Source: an uncultured Bacteroidales bacterium (GTDB taxonomy: Bacteria > Bacteroidota > Bacteroidia > Bacteroidales > Paludibacteraceae). From it: DNA of 26,886 nt. Positions 6,916 to 15,406 of the stretch are shown here, in pieces. Numbering within the stretch: the stretch's first letter is position 1; each line of letters starts with the position of its first letter. Location: assembly GCA_946616535.1 (NCBI GenBank), contig CAMOJA010000016.1:1-26886 (forward strand), read 5' to 3'. The notes beneath the pieces were generated by a model. It had not been told where the DNA came from. It saw only the letters and a list, made by a program, of their open reading frames with translations, and made no database searches. Position numbers and translations under genes: made by a program.

Positions 6916-8344
6916 TCTCCTGTTTCTCTTTTAACGCACGGGTAATGTCCGGCACCAAGCGGTCTATATCTCCGGCACCCACGGTCAGTACGACCACCGG
7001 TTCATGACTCTCCTGAACGCGCCTTATGAGTTCCGCCACCAACGCCGGTTTCTCCACCACTTCGCCGCCTAACATCTCACTCGTCACACCCGGTATCGGC
7101 TCTTCGCGCGCCGGATAGATCGGCAGCAGTACGCACTCGTCCAAGGTGCCCAACACCGCCCTGAATCCCTCCGCGAAATCACGCGTACGGGTATAGAGAT
7201 GCGGCTGAAAAACACCGATCAGTTTGCGCTCCGGGAAGAGTTTACGAATCGAATCGATCGCCGTAGCGATCTCTTGCGGGTGATGCGCATAATCGTCTAT
7301 ATATGCCACTTTCGGGGTATTCACGTGGATATTAAACCGCCGCTGTACGCCCTTGAAGGAAGCCATCGCCTCGCGCATCGCCTCATCTTTTATGCCGCAA
7401 AGATGCGCTACCGCCATCGCCGCTACCGCGTTCTCTATATTCACCCAAACCGGCACGCCTAACTGCACATCCTTGATCTGACCATCCGGCATCACATAAT
7501 CAAACACTATCTGCCCGTCCGCGATACGGATATTCTTGGCATAAAAATCCGGCATACCCGCCTCTTGGCTCTCGGCTCTCAGCTCTCGGCTCTCCTCAAC
7601 TCCGTACGTATAGCACTTTACTCCCTCTTTTAGTCTCGGCTCCAACTCGATCCCGTGCTTCATGACCAAAGCTCCGGTAATCAGACTCGTATAATGCGCA
7701 AACGCCTCTCGATACGCCTCCGGCGTGCCGTAGATATCCAGATGGTCCGCATCCACCGCCGTCACCACGGAGATAAACGGCGTCAGATGATGAAACGACC
7801 GGTCGTACTCATCCGCCTCCACGACGACATACTCGCTCTCTTTCGACAGCAGCAGATTCGTATGGTAGTTCTCGCTAATCCCGCCCAGAAACGCGTTCAC
7901 TCCGGCGTGACTCTCCGTCGCGGCCTCATTTCCGCCGTTCATCAGATGCGCAATCATCGTACTCGTCGTCGTCTTCCCATGCGTCCCGGCGACACAGAGC
8001 GCCTTCATCCGTTGCGTCACGATACCCAACACCTCTGCACGCTTGCGGATATCGAATCCTTCCTGACGCAAATACGTATAGATCTCGCAATCCTCCGGTA
8101 CGGCCGGCGTGCGTACAATCAGCGTATATTTACGGTCCAATCCTAGACCATTGAGCTTACTTACAGCATCTATGTACGTAATCTCAATGCCCTCTTTCTC
8201 CAACTCACGAGTCAGAGGCGAAGGCGTACGATCGTAGCCGAAAACGGGATATCCCCGGTGATGAAAATAACGAGCTAAGGCACTCATTCCGATGCCTCCG
8301 ATGCCCAAGAAAAAGAAATTTTTAATATCTTTTGAATGAATCAT
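6908..8344 (-). CDS. murC: UDP-N-acetylmuramate--L-alanine ligase MurC
   Basis: MurC adds L-alanine to UDP-MurNAc using ATP, the first peptide step of cytoplasmic peptidoglycan precursor synthesis. In this 478-residue protein the Rossmann motif GIGGIGMSALARYF is at about 14-27, the ATP loop GTHGKTTT at 120-127, the central EADEYDRSF near 177 and the C-terminal-domain motif YAHHPQEI near 345. It is the first gene of the operon, with its own promoter, so this division cluster is detached from murG and the other upstream dcw genes. Oddly, residues about 251-260 (ESRELRAESQ) are encoded by a heptamer tandem repeat lying just before the conserved DFYAKNIR segment. This looks like a small in-frame insertion. 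Confidence 0.98.
   Translation of the reverse strand: MIHSKDIKNFFFLGIGGIGMSALARYFHHRGYPVFGYDRTPSPLTRELEKEGIEITYIDAVSKLNGLGLDRKYTLIVRTPAVPEDCEIYTYLRQEGFDIRKRAEVLGIVTQRMKALCVAGTHGKTTTSTMIAHLMNGGNEAATESHAGVNAFLGGISENYHTNLLLSKESEYVVVEADEYDRSFHHLTPFISVVTAVDADHLDIYGTPEAYREAFAHYTSLITGALVMKHGIELEPRLKEGVKCYTYGVEESRELRAESQEAGMPDFYAKNIRIADGQIVFDYVMPDGQIKDVQLGVPVWVNIENAVAAMAVAHLCGIKDEAMREAMASFKGVQRRFNIHVNTPKVAYIDDYAHHPQEIATAIDSIRKLFPERKLIGVFQPHLYTRTRDFAEGFRAVLGTLDECVLLPIYPAREEPIPGVTSEMLGGEVVEKPALVAELIRRVQESHEPVVVLTVGAGDIDRLVPDITRALKEKQENE
7567..7594. repeat. Heptamer tandem repeat inside murC
   Basis: There are four consecutive units of GGCTCTC on the plus strand (one reads AGCTCTC). On the coding strand they are read in successive frames as arginine/glutamate/serine-rich residues 251-260. 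A change of one unit would shift the murC frame. Confidence 0.9.
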
Positions 8345-8369
8345 TTTCGCTTACTCACAAATTTCCGCG

Positions 8370-8400
8370 CAAAGGTACAAAAAAATTTGCACATATCAAA
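8370..8400 (-). promoter_or_regulatory. Promoter of the murC-ftsZ operon
   Basis: On the minus strand, -33 TTTG (8400-8397) and -7 TACCTTTG (8377-8370) are 19 bases apart, and the murC ATG begins at 8344. Its -33 is the far end of the same core, TTTGCACATATCAAAA, that supplies the -33 of the divergent plus-strand promoter. Confidence 0.85.
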
Positions 8401-8417
8401 ATATTTTTGTAATTTTG
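8386..8417 (+). promoter_or_regulatory. Divergent promoter of the PagL-like gene
   Basis: TTTG (8386-8389) and TAATTTTG (8410-8417) are 20 bases apart. The ATG at 8427 begins only nine bases after the -7 element, so the transcript should have an extremely short leader. Confidence 0.85.
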
Positions 8418-8426
8418 CGGCGAAAA

Positions 8427-9737
8427 ATGAAAAAAGTTCTTTTAGTCATATCGCTCTGCGCTTGTTTACAAGCGTTTTCGCTACCTCATTACGAGTTAGC
8501 GTACCGTTTTGGCGGAACGGCACTCTTTATGTTGCCGGACGAGAAAGTGTCTCCGTTTTTAGGCCCGACGCCGATTGTCCCGGGTGGTGCTTTTACCGTA
8601 GAGTTTCTGCCGACAGGACGATGGAGCAGCCTCCAACAGTGGAACAATGCCTCTATCGGTGTAGGTGCACGGTACCTGAATTTGGGCAATAACGCCATTC
8701 TCGGTTCCGCCATCGCGGCGTACGGGTATATCAACATGCCTTTTTACAACGGCACGCATTTTCGTATCGGTGCCCGCCCCACCGTCGGCATTGCTGCCGT
8801 CACGAAGACCTACGCCAATACCTACAAAGGCGAGAATCTGTATAAAGACCATGATGGTGCCAACTGGTCGATCGGCTCGGTGCTGAACGCCTATCTGGCG
8901 TTGGAGCTATACATGGATTTTCCGATCAAGGACGGCTGGGAAATCACCCTCAATGGCGGATGGCATCATATCTCCAACGGCTCTATCATGCACCCGAATG
9001 CCGGCTATAACATGCTCGGCGGAGAACTCGGGCTGCGCTATCATCCGCATGAGAAAGACTACACCTCTCCCGAACCCGACGTGCCGCGCAAACTGTACGA
9101 CGGCGTGGACAAACCCTGGGCAGTGGAGATCAGCGCAACGGGTGGCGTGAAGCAGAACTACTACCGCGACAACTATCCCAAGATGCAGTTCTTCGGCGCT
9201 GCTACCGTCAAAGCCGCGGCATACTGGGTACCCGTCTCCATCTTCCGCATCGGAGCCGGTGTCGATGCCTTCTACGACGGCTACTACCGATGCGTGAACG
9301 ATGAGTTTGCAGAAGCCAACCCGGGTGCGCCGCAGACCTTTTTCGGCAAGACGTACCTCAAAACGAGCGACCTCAAGAACTGCTTCCGCGTGGGTGTCAG
9401 CCTTCAGCCGGAGTTCATCATCGGGCATCTGACAGCAGGTATTCATGTGGGATTCTACGTCTTTGACCCGGTCAAAAACCTCGAGCCGTATATCGGCAAG
9501 AAGTCCTGGGATAAAGGGCAAGGCGCAGCCGAAATGGACCAGGCTGGTACTCCGCTGAACCGCGGTGTTTTCTATAAATACGACTTCTCCGACGCCAGCA
9601 ATTATCAGGACGGCTGGTGCTACATGCAATTTGTGCTCAAGTACCACGTACTCGACCACCTCTTCGTTCAATTAGGACTGAAAACACACGGCGCACGAGC
9701 AGAATTTATCGACGCCGGTTTAGGTGTAGCTTTCTAA
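8427..9737 (+). CDS. PagL-like acyloxyacyl hydrolase-family outer-membrane protein
   Basis: A signal peptide of about 18 residues (MKKVLLVISLCACLQAFS) precedes a 436-residue product rich in alternating beta-strand patterns. The segment WHHISNGS at about residues 179-186 followed by HPNAGYN resembles the H-x-S-N...P-N-x-G signature of PagL, the outer-membrane enzyme that removes the 3-O acyl chain from lipid A. His181 and Ser183 would be the catalytic pair, with Glu200 a possible third residue. Bacteroidota members annotated as acyloxyacyl hydrolases are longer than classical PagL, as here. The start is the ATG at 8427; the TTG at 8415 lies within the -7 promoter element and is rejected. Its stop overlaps the stop of the convergent neighbour. 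Confidence 0.7.
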   Translation: MKKVLLVISLCACLQAFSLPHYELAYRFGGTALFMLPDEKVSPFLGPTPIVPGGAFTVEFLPTGRWSSLQQWNNASIGVGARYLNLGNNAILGSAIAAYGYINMPFYNGTHFRIGARPTVGIAAVTKTYANTYKGENLYKDHDGANWSIGSVLNAYLALELYMDFPIKDGWEITLNGGWHHISNGSIMHPNAGYNMLGGELGLRYHPHEKDYTSPEPDVPRKLYDGVDKPWAVEISATGGVKQNYYRDNYPKMQFFGAATVKAAAYWVPVSIFRIGAGVDAFYDGYYRCVNDEFAEANPGAPQTFFGKTYLKTSDLKNCFRVGVSLQPEFIIGHLTAGIHVGFYVFDPVKNLEPYIGKKSWDKGQGAAEMDQAGTPLNRGVFYKYDFSDASNYQDGWCYMQFVLKYHVLDHLFVQLGLKTHGARAEFIDAGLGVAF

Positions 9738-10957
9738 GGATTGATCAGCTGATCCTCCATCACATAGACGTGCTCCAGAGGAATGCCATGGTCTATGAGA
9801 TTCTTCCGATCCGGACGGAAAAGAGCGAAAAACTCCTTGGACGTCTTGCATAACAACCGCGCTTGCTTATAGTTCTCATACGCCATCATCCGGTCGCCTC
9901 GCAGCAACAAACAATGGGCATAATTGATATAATCCATCGGCTTATCAGTGCCCTCGCGCAAGATCTCCAGATAAATCTTCTCCGCGATCTGCGGATAATC
10001 CCACATCGCATCGCGGAACCCGGCATGAACCATCACATACGCCAGCGCTTTCTCTCGACTCGGATACCCCTCAATTATCAAGGCATATAGCCACGTCCGC
10101 GGTATAAGCGGGATGACCTCCGTGATATATTTATGCTCCTGCGACGGGAATAATTGTGCAAAGGTCTGTGAATCATGCCCCATTCCGGACATCTCCATCA
10201 GCCGCTTCAGCTCCTCAGGAAACTGATTATCCTCGAACATGCTTTTCGCTAGCTCCTCTATCCAATTTTTCGACGAACTCTCCACCAGCGCACAAAGCAC
10301 CTCAAACACATGCTCGCTCAGGTCATTCTCGCCAATCACGTTCACCACCGCATCTTGTATCTGCGGAAAGAAATCGATGCGGATATCGTACTGAACCAGC
10401 AAAAGTGCCACATTCGAGATACATTGGTCCAACACCGTCTCATTCTCTACGCTCATGCACTCGATCATCGTCAGGAAGGCTTCGAGCGAGAAACACGTTC
10501 TCAAATTATGCGCCAACGCAGACGTCGCCGCAAGCGCCAAAGAGGCTTTCGACTCATCGTTCATCACCTCTTTATACCACTCCAGATCCTCCGGCCGAAA
10601 ACGGACGCAATGTTCGAAATAATGCATGACCGAAGTGATGGAGTCATGGTTAAAACCATGAATCTCCGGCGACAGACCGCGCAACAGACGGATATCCGCA
10701 TAGACGGCATCCACCATCTGGTAGGTCTCGCCGGTGATCTTGCTCAACTCCTCATCCGATGACGGCACATCGATATTCAGCCATTGCGTGAAGATCTCGT
10801 GGTAGCGCTTCTGGATGGAAGTAAACGCCTCTTCATAGGGGTTGTTCTCCCCTAACTCATTCAACCACGCACGTACAACCACCAGCGCTGTATCAATCAT
10901 ACATTCGCCTAACGCCCGCTCGACTACCGTTACTTGTTCATCCAGAGTTTGTGCCAT
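9734..10957 (-). CDS. Helical-repeat (TPR-like) protein of unknown function
   Basis: This 407-residue soluble protein has no signal peptide. It is acidic and predicted almost wholly helical. The C-terminal third (about 325-380) has paired-helix spacing of TPR type (YINYAHCLLLRGDRMMAYENYKQA). The middle contains the helical segment HNLRTCFSLEAFLTMIECMS. No catalytic motif is visible. It lies 14 bases downstream of the glycosyltransferase gene and is surely co-transcribed with it; it may be a scaffold or partner, but that is inference from position only. Its stop TAG (9736-9734) overlaps the stop of the convergent PagL-like gene. Confidence 0.75.
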   Translation of the reverse strand: MAQTLDEQVTVVERALGECMIDTALVVVRAWLNELGENNPYEEAFTSIQKRYHEIFTQWLNIDVPSSDEELSKITGETYQMVDAVYADIRLLRGLSPEIHGFNHDSITSVMHYFEHCVRFRPEDLEWYKEVMNDESKASLALAATSALAHNLRTCFSLEAFLTMIECMSVENETVLDQCISNVALLLVQYDIRIDFFPQIQDAVVNVIGENDLSEHVFEVLCALVESSSKNWIEELAKSMFEDNQFPEELKRLMEMSGMGHDSQTFAQLFPSQEHKYITEVIPLIPRTWLYALIIEGYPSREKALAYVMVHAGFRDAMWDYPQIAEKIYLEILREGTDKPMDYINYAHCLLLRGDRMMAYENYKQARLLCKTSKEFFALFRPDRKNLIDHGIPLEHVYVMEDQLINP

Positions 10958-10971
10958 CTGTCTCTTCTTTC

Positions 10972-11922
10972 TTAAAACTCCTCGCGAATCAGATAATCAT
11001 TACGCGAAGGACTGTTTCGTATCACTAATTCTGCCAGGAAACCTGCCAAGAACAACATGCATCCCAAGATCATCATCAGTATGGCGATGTGGAAATACGG
11101 ATTTACGCCTACTAACATCGCGTGCACGCCATGTGACAGCGCGTACAACTTCATGCCGCCGACCACAATGACAGCGATAAATCCGATGAAGAACATCAGA
11201 CTTCCTACCAGACCGAAGAAATGCATCGGTTGTTTGCCGAACTTATTCAGGAACCACAGCGTCAAAAGGTCCAGGTAGCCGTTTACGAAGCGGTTGATAC
11301 CGAACTTCGACGTACCGAACTCCCGCTTACGATGCTGCACGACTTTCTCTCCGATCTTCGTAAATCCCGCATTCTTAGCCAGATACGGGATATAGCGATG
11401 CATTTCCGAGAAGACCTCGATATTCTTCACCACCTCATTCCGATACGCCTTCAGACCGCAGTTCATGTCATGCAAATGAATGCCGGTCACCTTCCTCGCC
11501 GTGGCATTGAAGAGTTTGGACGGCAGATTCTTCGTCAAGGCGTTGTCATATCGTTTTTGCTTCCATCCGCTCACGAGGTCGTATCCCTCTTCCGTAATCA
11601 TGCGATAGAGCTCCGGGATCTCGTCCGGACTATCCTGCAGATCGGCGTCCATCGTGATGACCACATCTCCTTTCGCTGCCTTGAATCCGCAATACAAAGC
11701 CGCAGACTTACCATAATTGCGACGGAAACAGATTCCGCGAATGATTTCGTTCTTCTCACGAAGCGATTGAATCACTTGCCAAGACTCGTCCGTTGACCCG
11801 TCATTGACGAAAATCAACTCATAGGAGAACTTGTTCTCCTTCATTACCCGGGCGATCCATTCATAGAGATGCGGCAACGATTCCGCCTCGTTAAAAAGTG
11901 GCACAATGATAGAAATATCCAT
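10972..11922 (-). CDS. Family 2 glycosyltransferase, DPM1/GtrB-like, membrane anchored
   Basis: The 316-residue protein starts MDISIIVPLFNEAESL, the classic GT2 opening. The nucleotide-sugar site VNDGSTD is at 39-45 and the metal-binding DAD at 92-94, followed by LQDSPDEIPEL, typical of polyprenyl-phosphate glycosyltransferases. Two C-terminal helices (about 230-260 and 270-300) anchor it in the inner membrane. Such enzymes move a sugar from a nucleotide donor to undecaprenyl phosphate on the cytoplasmic face; donor identity is unknown. I chose the ATG at 11922 because the open frame upstream to 11967 crosses the promoter -7 element. The helical-repeat gene follows after 14 bases. Confidence 0.9.
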   Translation of the reverse strand: MDISIIVPLFNEAESLPHLYEWIARVMKENKFSYELIFVNDGSTDESWQVIQSLREKNEIIRGICFRRNYGKSAALYCGFKAAKGDVVITMDADLQDSPDEIPELYRMITEEGYDLVSGWKQKRYDNALTKNLPSKLFNATARKVTGIHLHDMNCGLKAYRNEVVKNIEVFSEMHRYIPYLAKNAGFTKIGEKVVQHRKREFGTSKFGINRFVNGYLDLLTLWFLNKFGKQPMHFFGLVGSLMFFIGFIAVIVVGGMKLYALSHGVHAMLVGVNPYFHIAILMMILGCMLFLAGFLAELVIRNSPSRNDYLIREEF

Positions 11923-11942
11923 ACTAAATTTTATTTTGTGTG

Positions 11943-11973
11943 CAAAATTACTATTTTTTTTGCACATATCAAA
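11943..11973 (-). promoter_or_regulatory. Promoter of the glycosyltransferase operon
   Basis: On the minus strand, TTTG (11973-11970) and TAATTTTG (11950-11943) are 19 bases apart. The -33 is one end of the shared core TTTGCACATATCAAAA at 11959-11974. Confidence 0.85.
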
Positions 11974-11990
11974 ATTTTTTTGTAATTTTG
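11959..11990 (+). promoter_or_regulatory. Divergent promoter of the GH13 amylase pair
   Basis: TTTG (11959-11962) and TAATTTTG (11983-11990) are 20 bases apart, 19 bases before the ATG at 12010. It shares its -33 core with the minus-strand glycosyltransferase promoter. Confidence 0.85.
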
Positions 11991-12009
11991 CGCCAAAATA
12001 CGTACCATT

Positions 12010-14055
12010 ATGAAAAAGACGATTTTCTTTTTAGCGATTCTTTCCTGTTTTTGGGGATGTAATAAGCCACATTATGCAGCCGGCTTGATAGCTGTCGAGT
12101 CTCCGATTATGCCGATTCGCATGAGTGGTGATACGATGCATATCGTGCTCACCGACTACGTGCCGGTTTTATACGGGGATACGACTTATTGGCAGGGCTT
12201 GCAATGGACTACCGGCGAGGCGATCGAATATACCAACCTCATCGGTACTCCGCAAGTCGTTCGCGAGATGGATATCATCAACCGTGATCATTCTATCCAC
12301 GCTATCACTTTCCATGACAAGACCGGCAGTTTTGCCATCCCTGTATTGCCAGCCAAGCCCGTTCGCCAGAGCCTTTATTCGCTCAGCTACAAGGAGGGCA
12401 AACTGCGTGTGGCATTCTTCGATACCGTCACGAATCCTACTATCGAGGCATATATCCAAAACACGCTCATTGACCACACCTTATGGCAAGCAGAGGAAGA
12501 CGGCAGTTGGGCTTTGGATATGAATGCCATCAGCGATCAGTTGTCCGCGCTTCAGGGAAGAAGTTATCTGCGCGTCTTTGCCGAAGATGAGACATACCTC
12601 TACAACGACCTGCTATTGCCTTTGGAGAATGGACAGATTGTCACCGACGCTGCCCAACTGAACCGCCATGACCAGCAAGCACAGGTGTTATACTCCTTAA
12701 TGATTGACCGGTTCTACAATGGCAATACCGCCAACGATTGGAAGATGAACAGCCCCGAAGTGCTCGACATCGTAGATTATCAAGGCGGTGATTTGGCCGG
12801 CATCACGAAGAAAATCAGCGAGGGCTATTTCGACCATCTGGGTGTCAACACGATCTGGATCAGCCCGATCACCCAGAACCCGTGGGACGCATGGGGACTC
12901 TATCCCTTCCCGAACGGCAATAAATACGATAGCACCAAGACTTATACCAAGTTCAGCGGCTACCACGGTTACTGGCCGATATATGCTACCAAACTCGATG
13001 AACGTTTTGGTACGCCGGACGAACTGCGCACCTTATTAGATACCGCGCACGCGCACGAGATAAATATCATTCTGGATTATGTAGCCAACCACATGCATAT
13101 CAACTCTCCTACCCTTCAGGAGCACCCGGATTGGCATACAGACTCGATCCTGCCGGACGGCAGAAGGAATTTCGAGCTCTGGGACGATGCACGTCTGACC
13201 ACGTGGTTTGACAAGCATATCCCGACGCTGGATCTGGAGCGTGAGGAGGTCTGCGAGCAAATGACGGATAGCGCGCTTTATTGGTTAGCCAACTACGACC
13301 TGGACGGCTATCGCCACGATGCCTGCAAGCATATTCCCGAGGGTTATTGGCGCATGTTGGGGCAGAAGATTGCTGCGCGCTGGCCCGGCAGACCGATCTG
13401 GATGATTGGTGAGACATACGGTTCGCCGGAACTCATCGGCAGCTACGTCAAGTCCGGCATGCTCAATGCGCAATTTGATTTCAACGTCTATTTCACCGCC
13501 CGTGAGGCGCTTTGCGGACTCAAAGGCATGGATCAGGTGATGCAGAACGAAATGACTTCGCTCAGTACCTACGGTGCCCACCACACCATGGGAAATATCT
13601 CCGGAAACCATGATCAGATACGTTTCGCCTCCATCGCCGGCGGTGCTATAGATATCTACAGCCAAGGCAAAGAAGAAGGATGGACTCGCGAAGTCGGTAT
13701 CGGTGATACTGCTGTCGCTTACAAACGTGCACTGCTGATGGAGGTACTCAACATGACCCTCCCCGGCGTGCCTTGTATCTACCAGGGCGATGAGTACGGA
13801 GAGGTCGGTGGTAATGACCCCGACAACCGTCATATGATGCGATTCGACAACCTCAATGAGGACGAGCAAAAGATGCGGAACGAAGTGGCTAAACTGATTC
13901 AGCTCCGCCGTCACTCGATGCCGCTCCTCTACGGAGATTTTATTCCGCTGATTGACCGCCCTGAGGAGATCGTCTTCCAGCGCATTTACCTCGGTCAGAA
14001 AGTAACCGTCATGATCAACCGCGATGACTTAACATATCAAATCATAAATGAATAA
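12010..14055 (+). CDS. GH13 alpha-amylase-family lipoprotein with an N-terminal beta domain
   Basis: In this 681-residue protein a lipoprotein signal ends at Cys17 (CFWGC). Residues of about 25-215 look beta-rich and may be one or two carbohydrate-binding or immunoglobulin-like modules, not recognised. The GH13 barrel follows: region I DYVANH 356-361, region II GYRHDACKH 433-441 with Asp437 as nucleophile, region III GET 467-469 with Glu468 as acid/base, and region IV SGNHD with Asp535. All catalytic residues are present, so it should cleave alpha-1,4-glucans or related oligosaccharides, probably at the cell surface or in the periplasm. It heads a two-gene operon; its end overlaps the next amylase by 8 bases. 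No susC/susD homologue is nearby. Confidence 0.93.
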   Translation: MKKTIFFLAILSCFWGCNKPHYAAGLIAVESPIMPIRMSGDTMHIVLTDYVPVLYGDTTYWQGLQWTTGEAIEYTNLIGTPQVVREMDIINRDHSIHAITFHDKTGSFAIPVLPAKPVRQSLYSLSYKEGKLRVAFFDTVTNPTIEAYIQNTLIDHTLWQAEEDGSWALDMNAISDQLSALQGRSYLRVFAEDETYLYNDLLLPLENGQIVTDAAQLNRHDQQAQVLYSLMIDRFYNGNTANDWKMNSPEVLDIVDYQGGDLAGITKKISEGYFDHLGVNTIWISPITQNPWDAWGLYPFPNGNKYDSTKTYTKFSGYHGYWPIYATKLDERFGTPDELRTLLDTAHAHEINIILDYVANHMHINSPTLQEHPDWHTDSILPDGRRNFELWDDARLTTWFDKHIPTLDLEREEVCEQMTDSALYWLANYDLDGYRHDACKHIPEGYWRMLGQKIAARWPGRPIWMIGETYGSPELIGSYVKSGMLNAQFDFNVYFTAREALCGLKGMDQVMQNEMTSLSTYGAHHTMGNISGNHDQIRFASIAGGAIDIYSQGKEEGWTREVGIGDTAVAYKRALLMEVLNMTLPGVPCIYQGDEYGEVGGNDPDNRHMMRFDNLNEDEQKMRNEVAKLIQLRRHSMPLLYGDFIPLIDRPEEIVFQRIYLGQKVTVMINRDDLTYQIINE

Positions 14056-15406
14056 AACTACCATGAGAAAAACATTACTTTTTGCACTCGCATCCTTATT
14101 GATGGCGAGTTGCGCTGAGAAACAAGAGTTACGTCACCCGAAATGGGCGTACGATGCTACCATCTATGAGTTAAATACCCGTCAAGCCACCCCGGAAGGT
14201 ACTTTTGCTGCAGCAGAGGCATTGCTGCCAACCCTGCGTCAAAACGGTATCGACATCATCTGGGTCATGCCGTGCCAACCGATCGGCGTCATCACCCGCA
14301 AAGGTACACTAGGCAGCTACTACTCGATCATCGATTATTGCGCTATCAACCCGGAGTTTGGTACACGCGAGGACTTCGAGCATTTCCTGGCTGCTGCCCA
14401 CAAACAGGGCTTCAAGGTCATCCTCGACTGGGTAGCTAACCACACGGCGCCGGATAGCGAATGGACCAAAAATGACGGATGGCATTACCGCGACAGCCTG
14501 GGTAACCTGATGGTTCAATACGATTGGACCGACATCTCCAAACTGAACTACAACAACCAAGACATGCGTAATGAGATGCTCAAAGCCATGCATTGGTGGA
14601 TGGACTCTATCGGTATCGATGGTTTCCGCTGCGACGTAGCAGGCGAAGTGCCGACTGATTTCTGGAACTGGGCGATGGCTGATCTCCGTCTGACGCACCC
14701 GGACATGTTCACCTTGGCGGAGGACGAAGATAAAGCGCAAGAGCTGACCGAAACGGCGTTCGATATGTACTACGGTTGGACGCTCCATCATATCATGAAC
14801 GACGTAGCACAAGGAAAGAAAAGCGTTGATGACCTCTGGGCTTATTTTGCAAAGGCAGACACGACCATCCGTCCGGAAGCTATCCGCATGAATTTCATTA
14901 CGAACCACGACGAGAACTCTTGGAACGGAACGGAGCAAGAGCGCATGGGCGATGCAGTGCCTTTGTTCCAGGCCTTCTGCTATGTAGTACCGGGCATGCC
15001 GATGATCTACACGGGTCAGCTGAGCGGTAACCACCATCGTCTGGAGTTCTTTGAGAAGGACCTGATTGATGTCGATGAGAACTACGCACAAGCGGATCTG
15101 TACAAACAACTGAATGGTCTGCGTGAGCGCAATAAAGCATTATTCAGCCCGGAAGTGGGTGCACCGATGGTTCGTCTTGCGGCAGACAACGAGGCTATCT
15201 TCGCTTGCGCGCGTCAGAAAGAAGGTCGATGGCATACCAACACCGTCATTGCGGTGATGAATATGTCCGACAAAGAGCAAGAGGTTACGCTCGATCTCGC
15301 CGGATACGAAGGTTCTTATCAATGTATCTGCGGCAAGAAAGAGAAACTCGAAACCGCACAGACCTTCACCCTCGCCCCCTGGCAGTTTAAGATCTTTGAG
15401 AGATAA
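14048..15406 (+). CDS. GH13 alpha-amylase-family lipoprotein (compact)
   Basis: In this 452-residue protein a lipoprotein signal ends at Cys22 (LLMASC). The barrel starts almost at once, and the GH13 motifs are DWVANH 127-132, GFRCD 192-196 (nucleophile Asp196), LAEDED with Glu225 as acid/base, and TNHDEN with Asp288. A short C-terminal beta domain ends the protein. The small size and the KGTLGSYYSIIDY segment resemble compact Bacteroidota amylases acting on oligosaccharides. The ATG at 14048 lies inside the end of the upstream amylase gene (8-base overlap), so translation is coupled; ATG at 14063 is an alternative that keeps the signal peptide. The two enzymes are not close duplicates. Confidence 0.93.
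   Translation: MNKTTMRKTLLFALASLLMASCAEKQELRHPKWAYDATIYELNTRQATPEGTFAAAEALLPTLRQNGIDIIWVMPCQPIGVITRKGTLGSYYSIIDYCAINPEFGTREDFEHFLAAAHKQGFKVILDWVANHTAPDSEWTKNDGWHYRDSLGNLMVQYDWTDISKLNYNNQDMRNEMLKAMHWWMDSIGIDGFRCDVAGEVPTDFWNWAMADLRLTHPDMFTLAEDEDKAQELTETAFDMYYGWTLHHIMNDVAQGKKSVDDLWAYFAKADTTIRPEAIRMNFITNHDENSWNGTEQERMGDAVPLFQAFCYVVPGMPMIYTGQLSGNHHRLEFFEKDLIDVDENYAQADLYKQLNGLRERNKALFSPEVGAPMVRLAADNEAIFACARQKEGRWHTNTVIAVMNMSDKEQEVTLDLAGYEGSYQCICGKKEKLETAQTFTLAPWQFKIFER

Noticed and set aside
8415..8426. TTG start for the PagL-like gene
   Set aside because: The codon is inside the -7 element TAATTTTG and could not be in the mRNA.
11923..11967. N-terminal extension of the glycosyltransferase
   Set aside because: The extra 15 codons cover the -7 promoter element; the GT2 fold begins at MDISIIVPLFNE.
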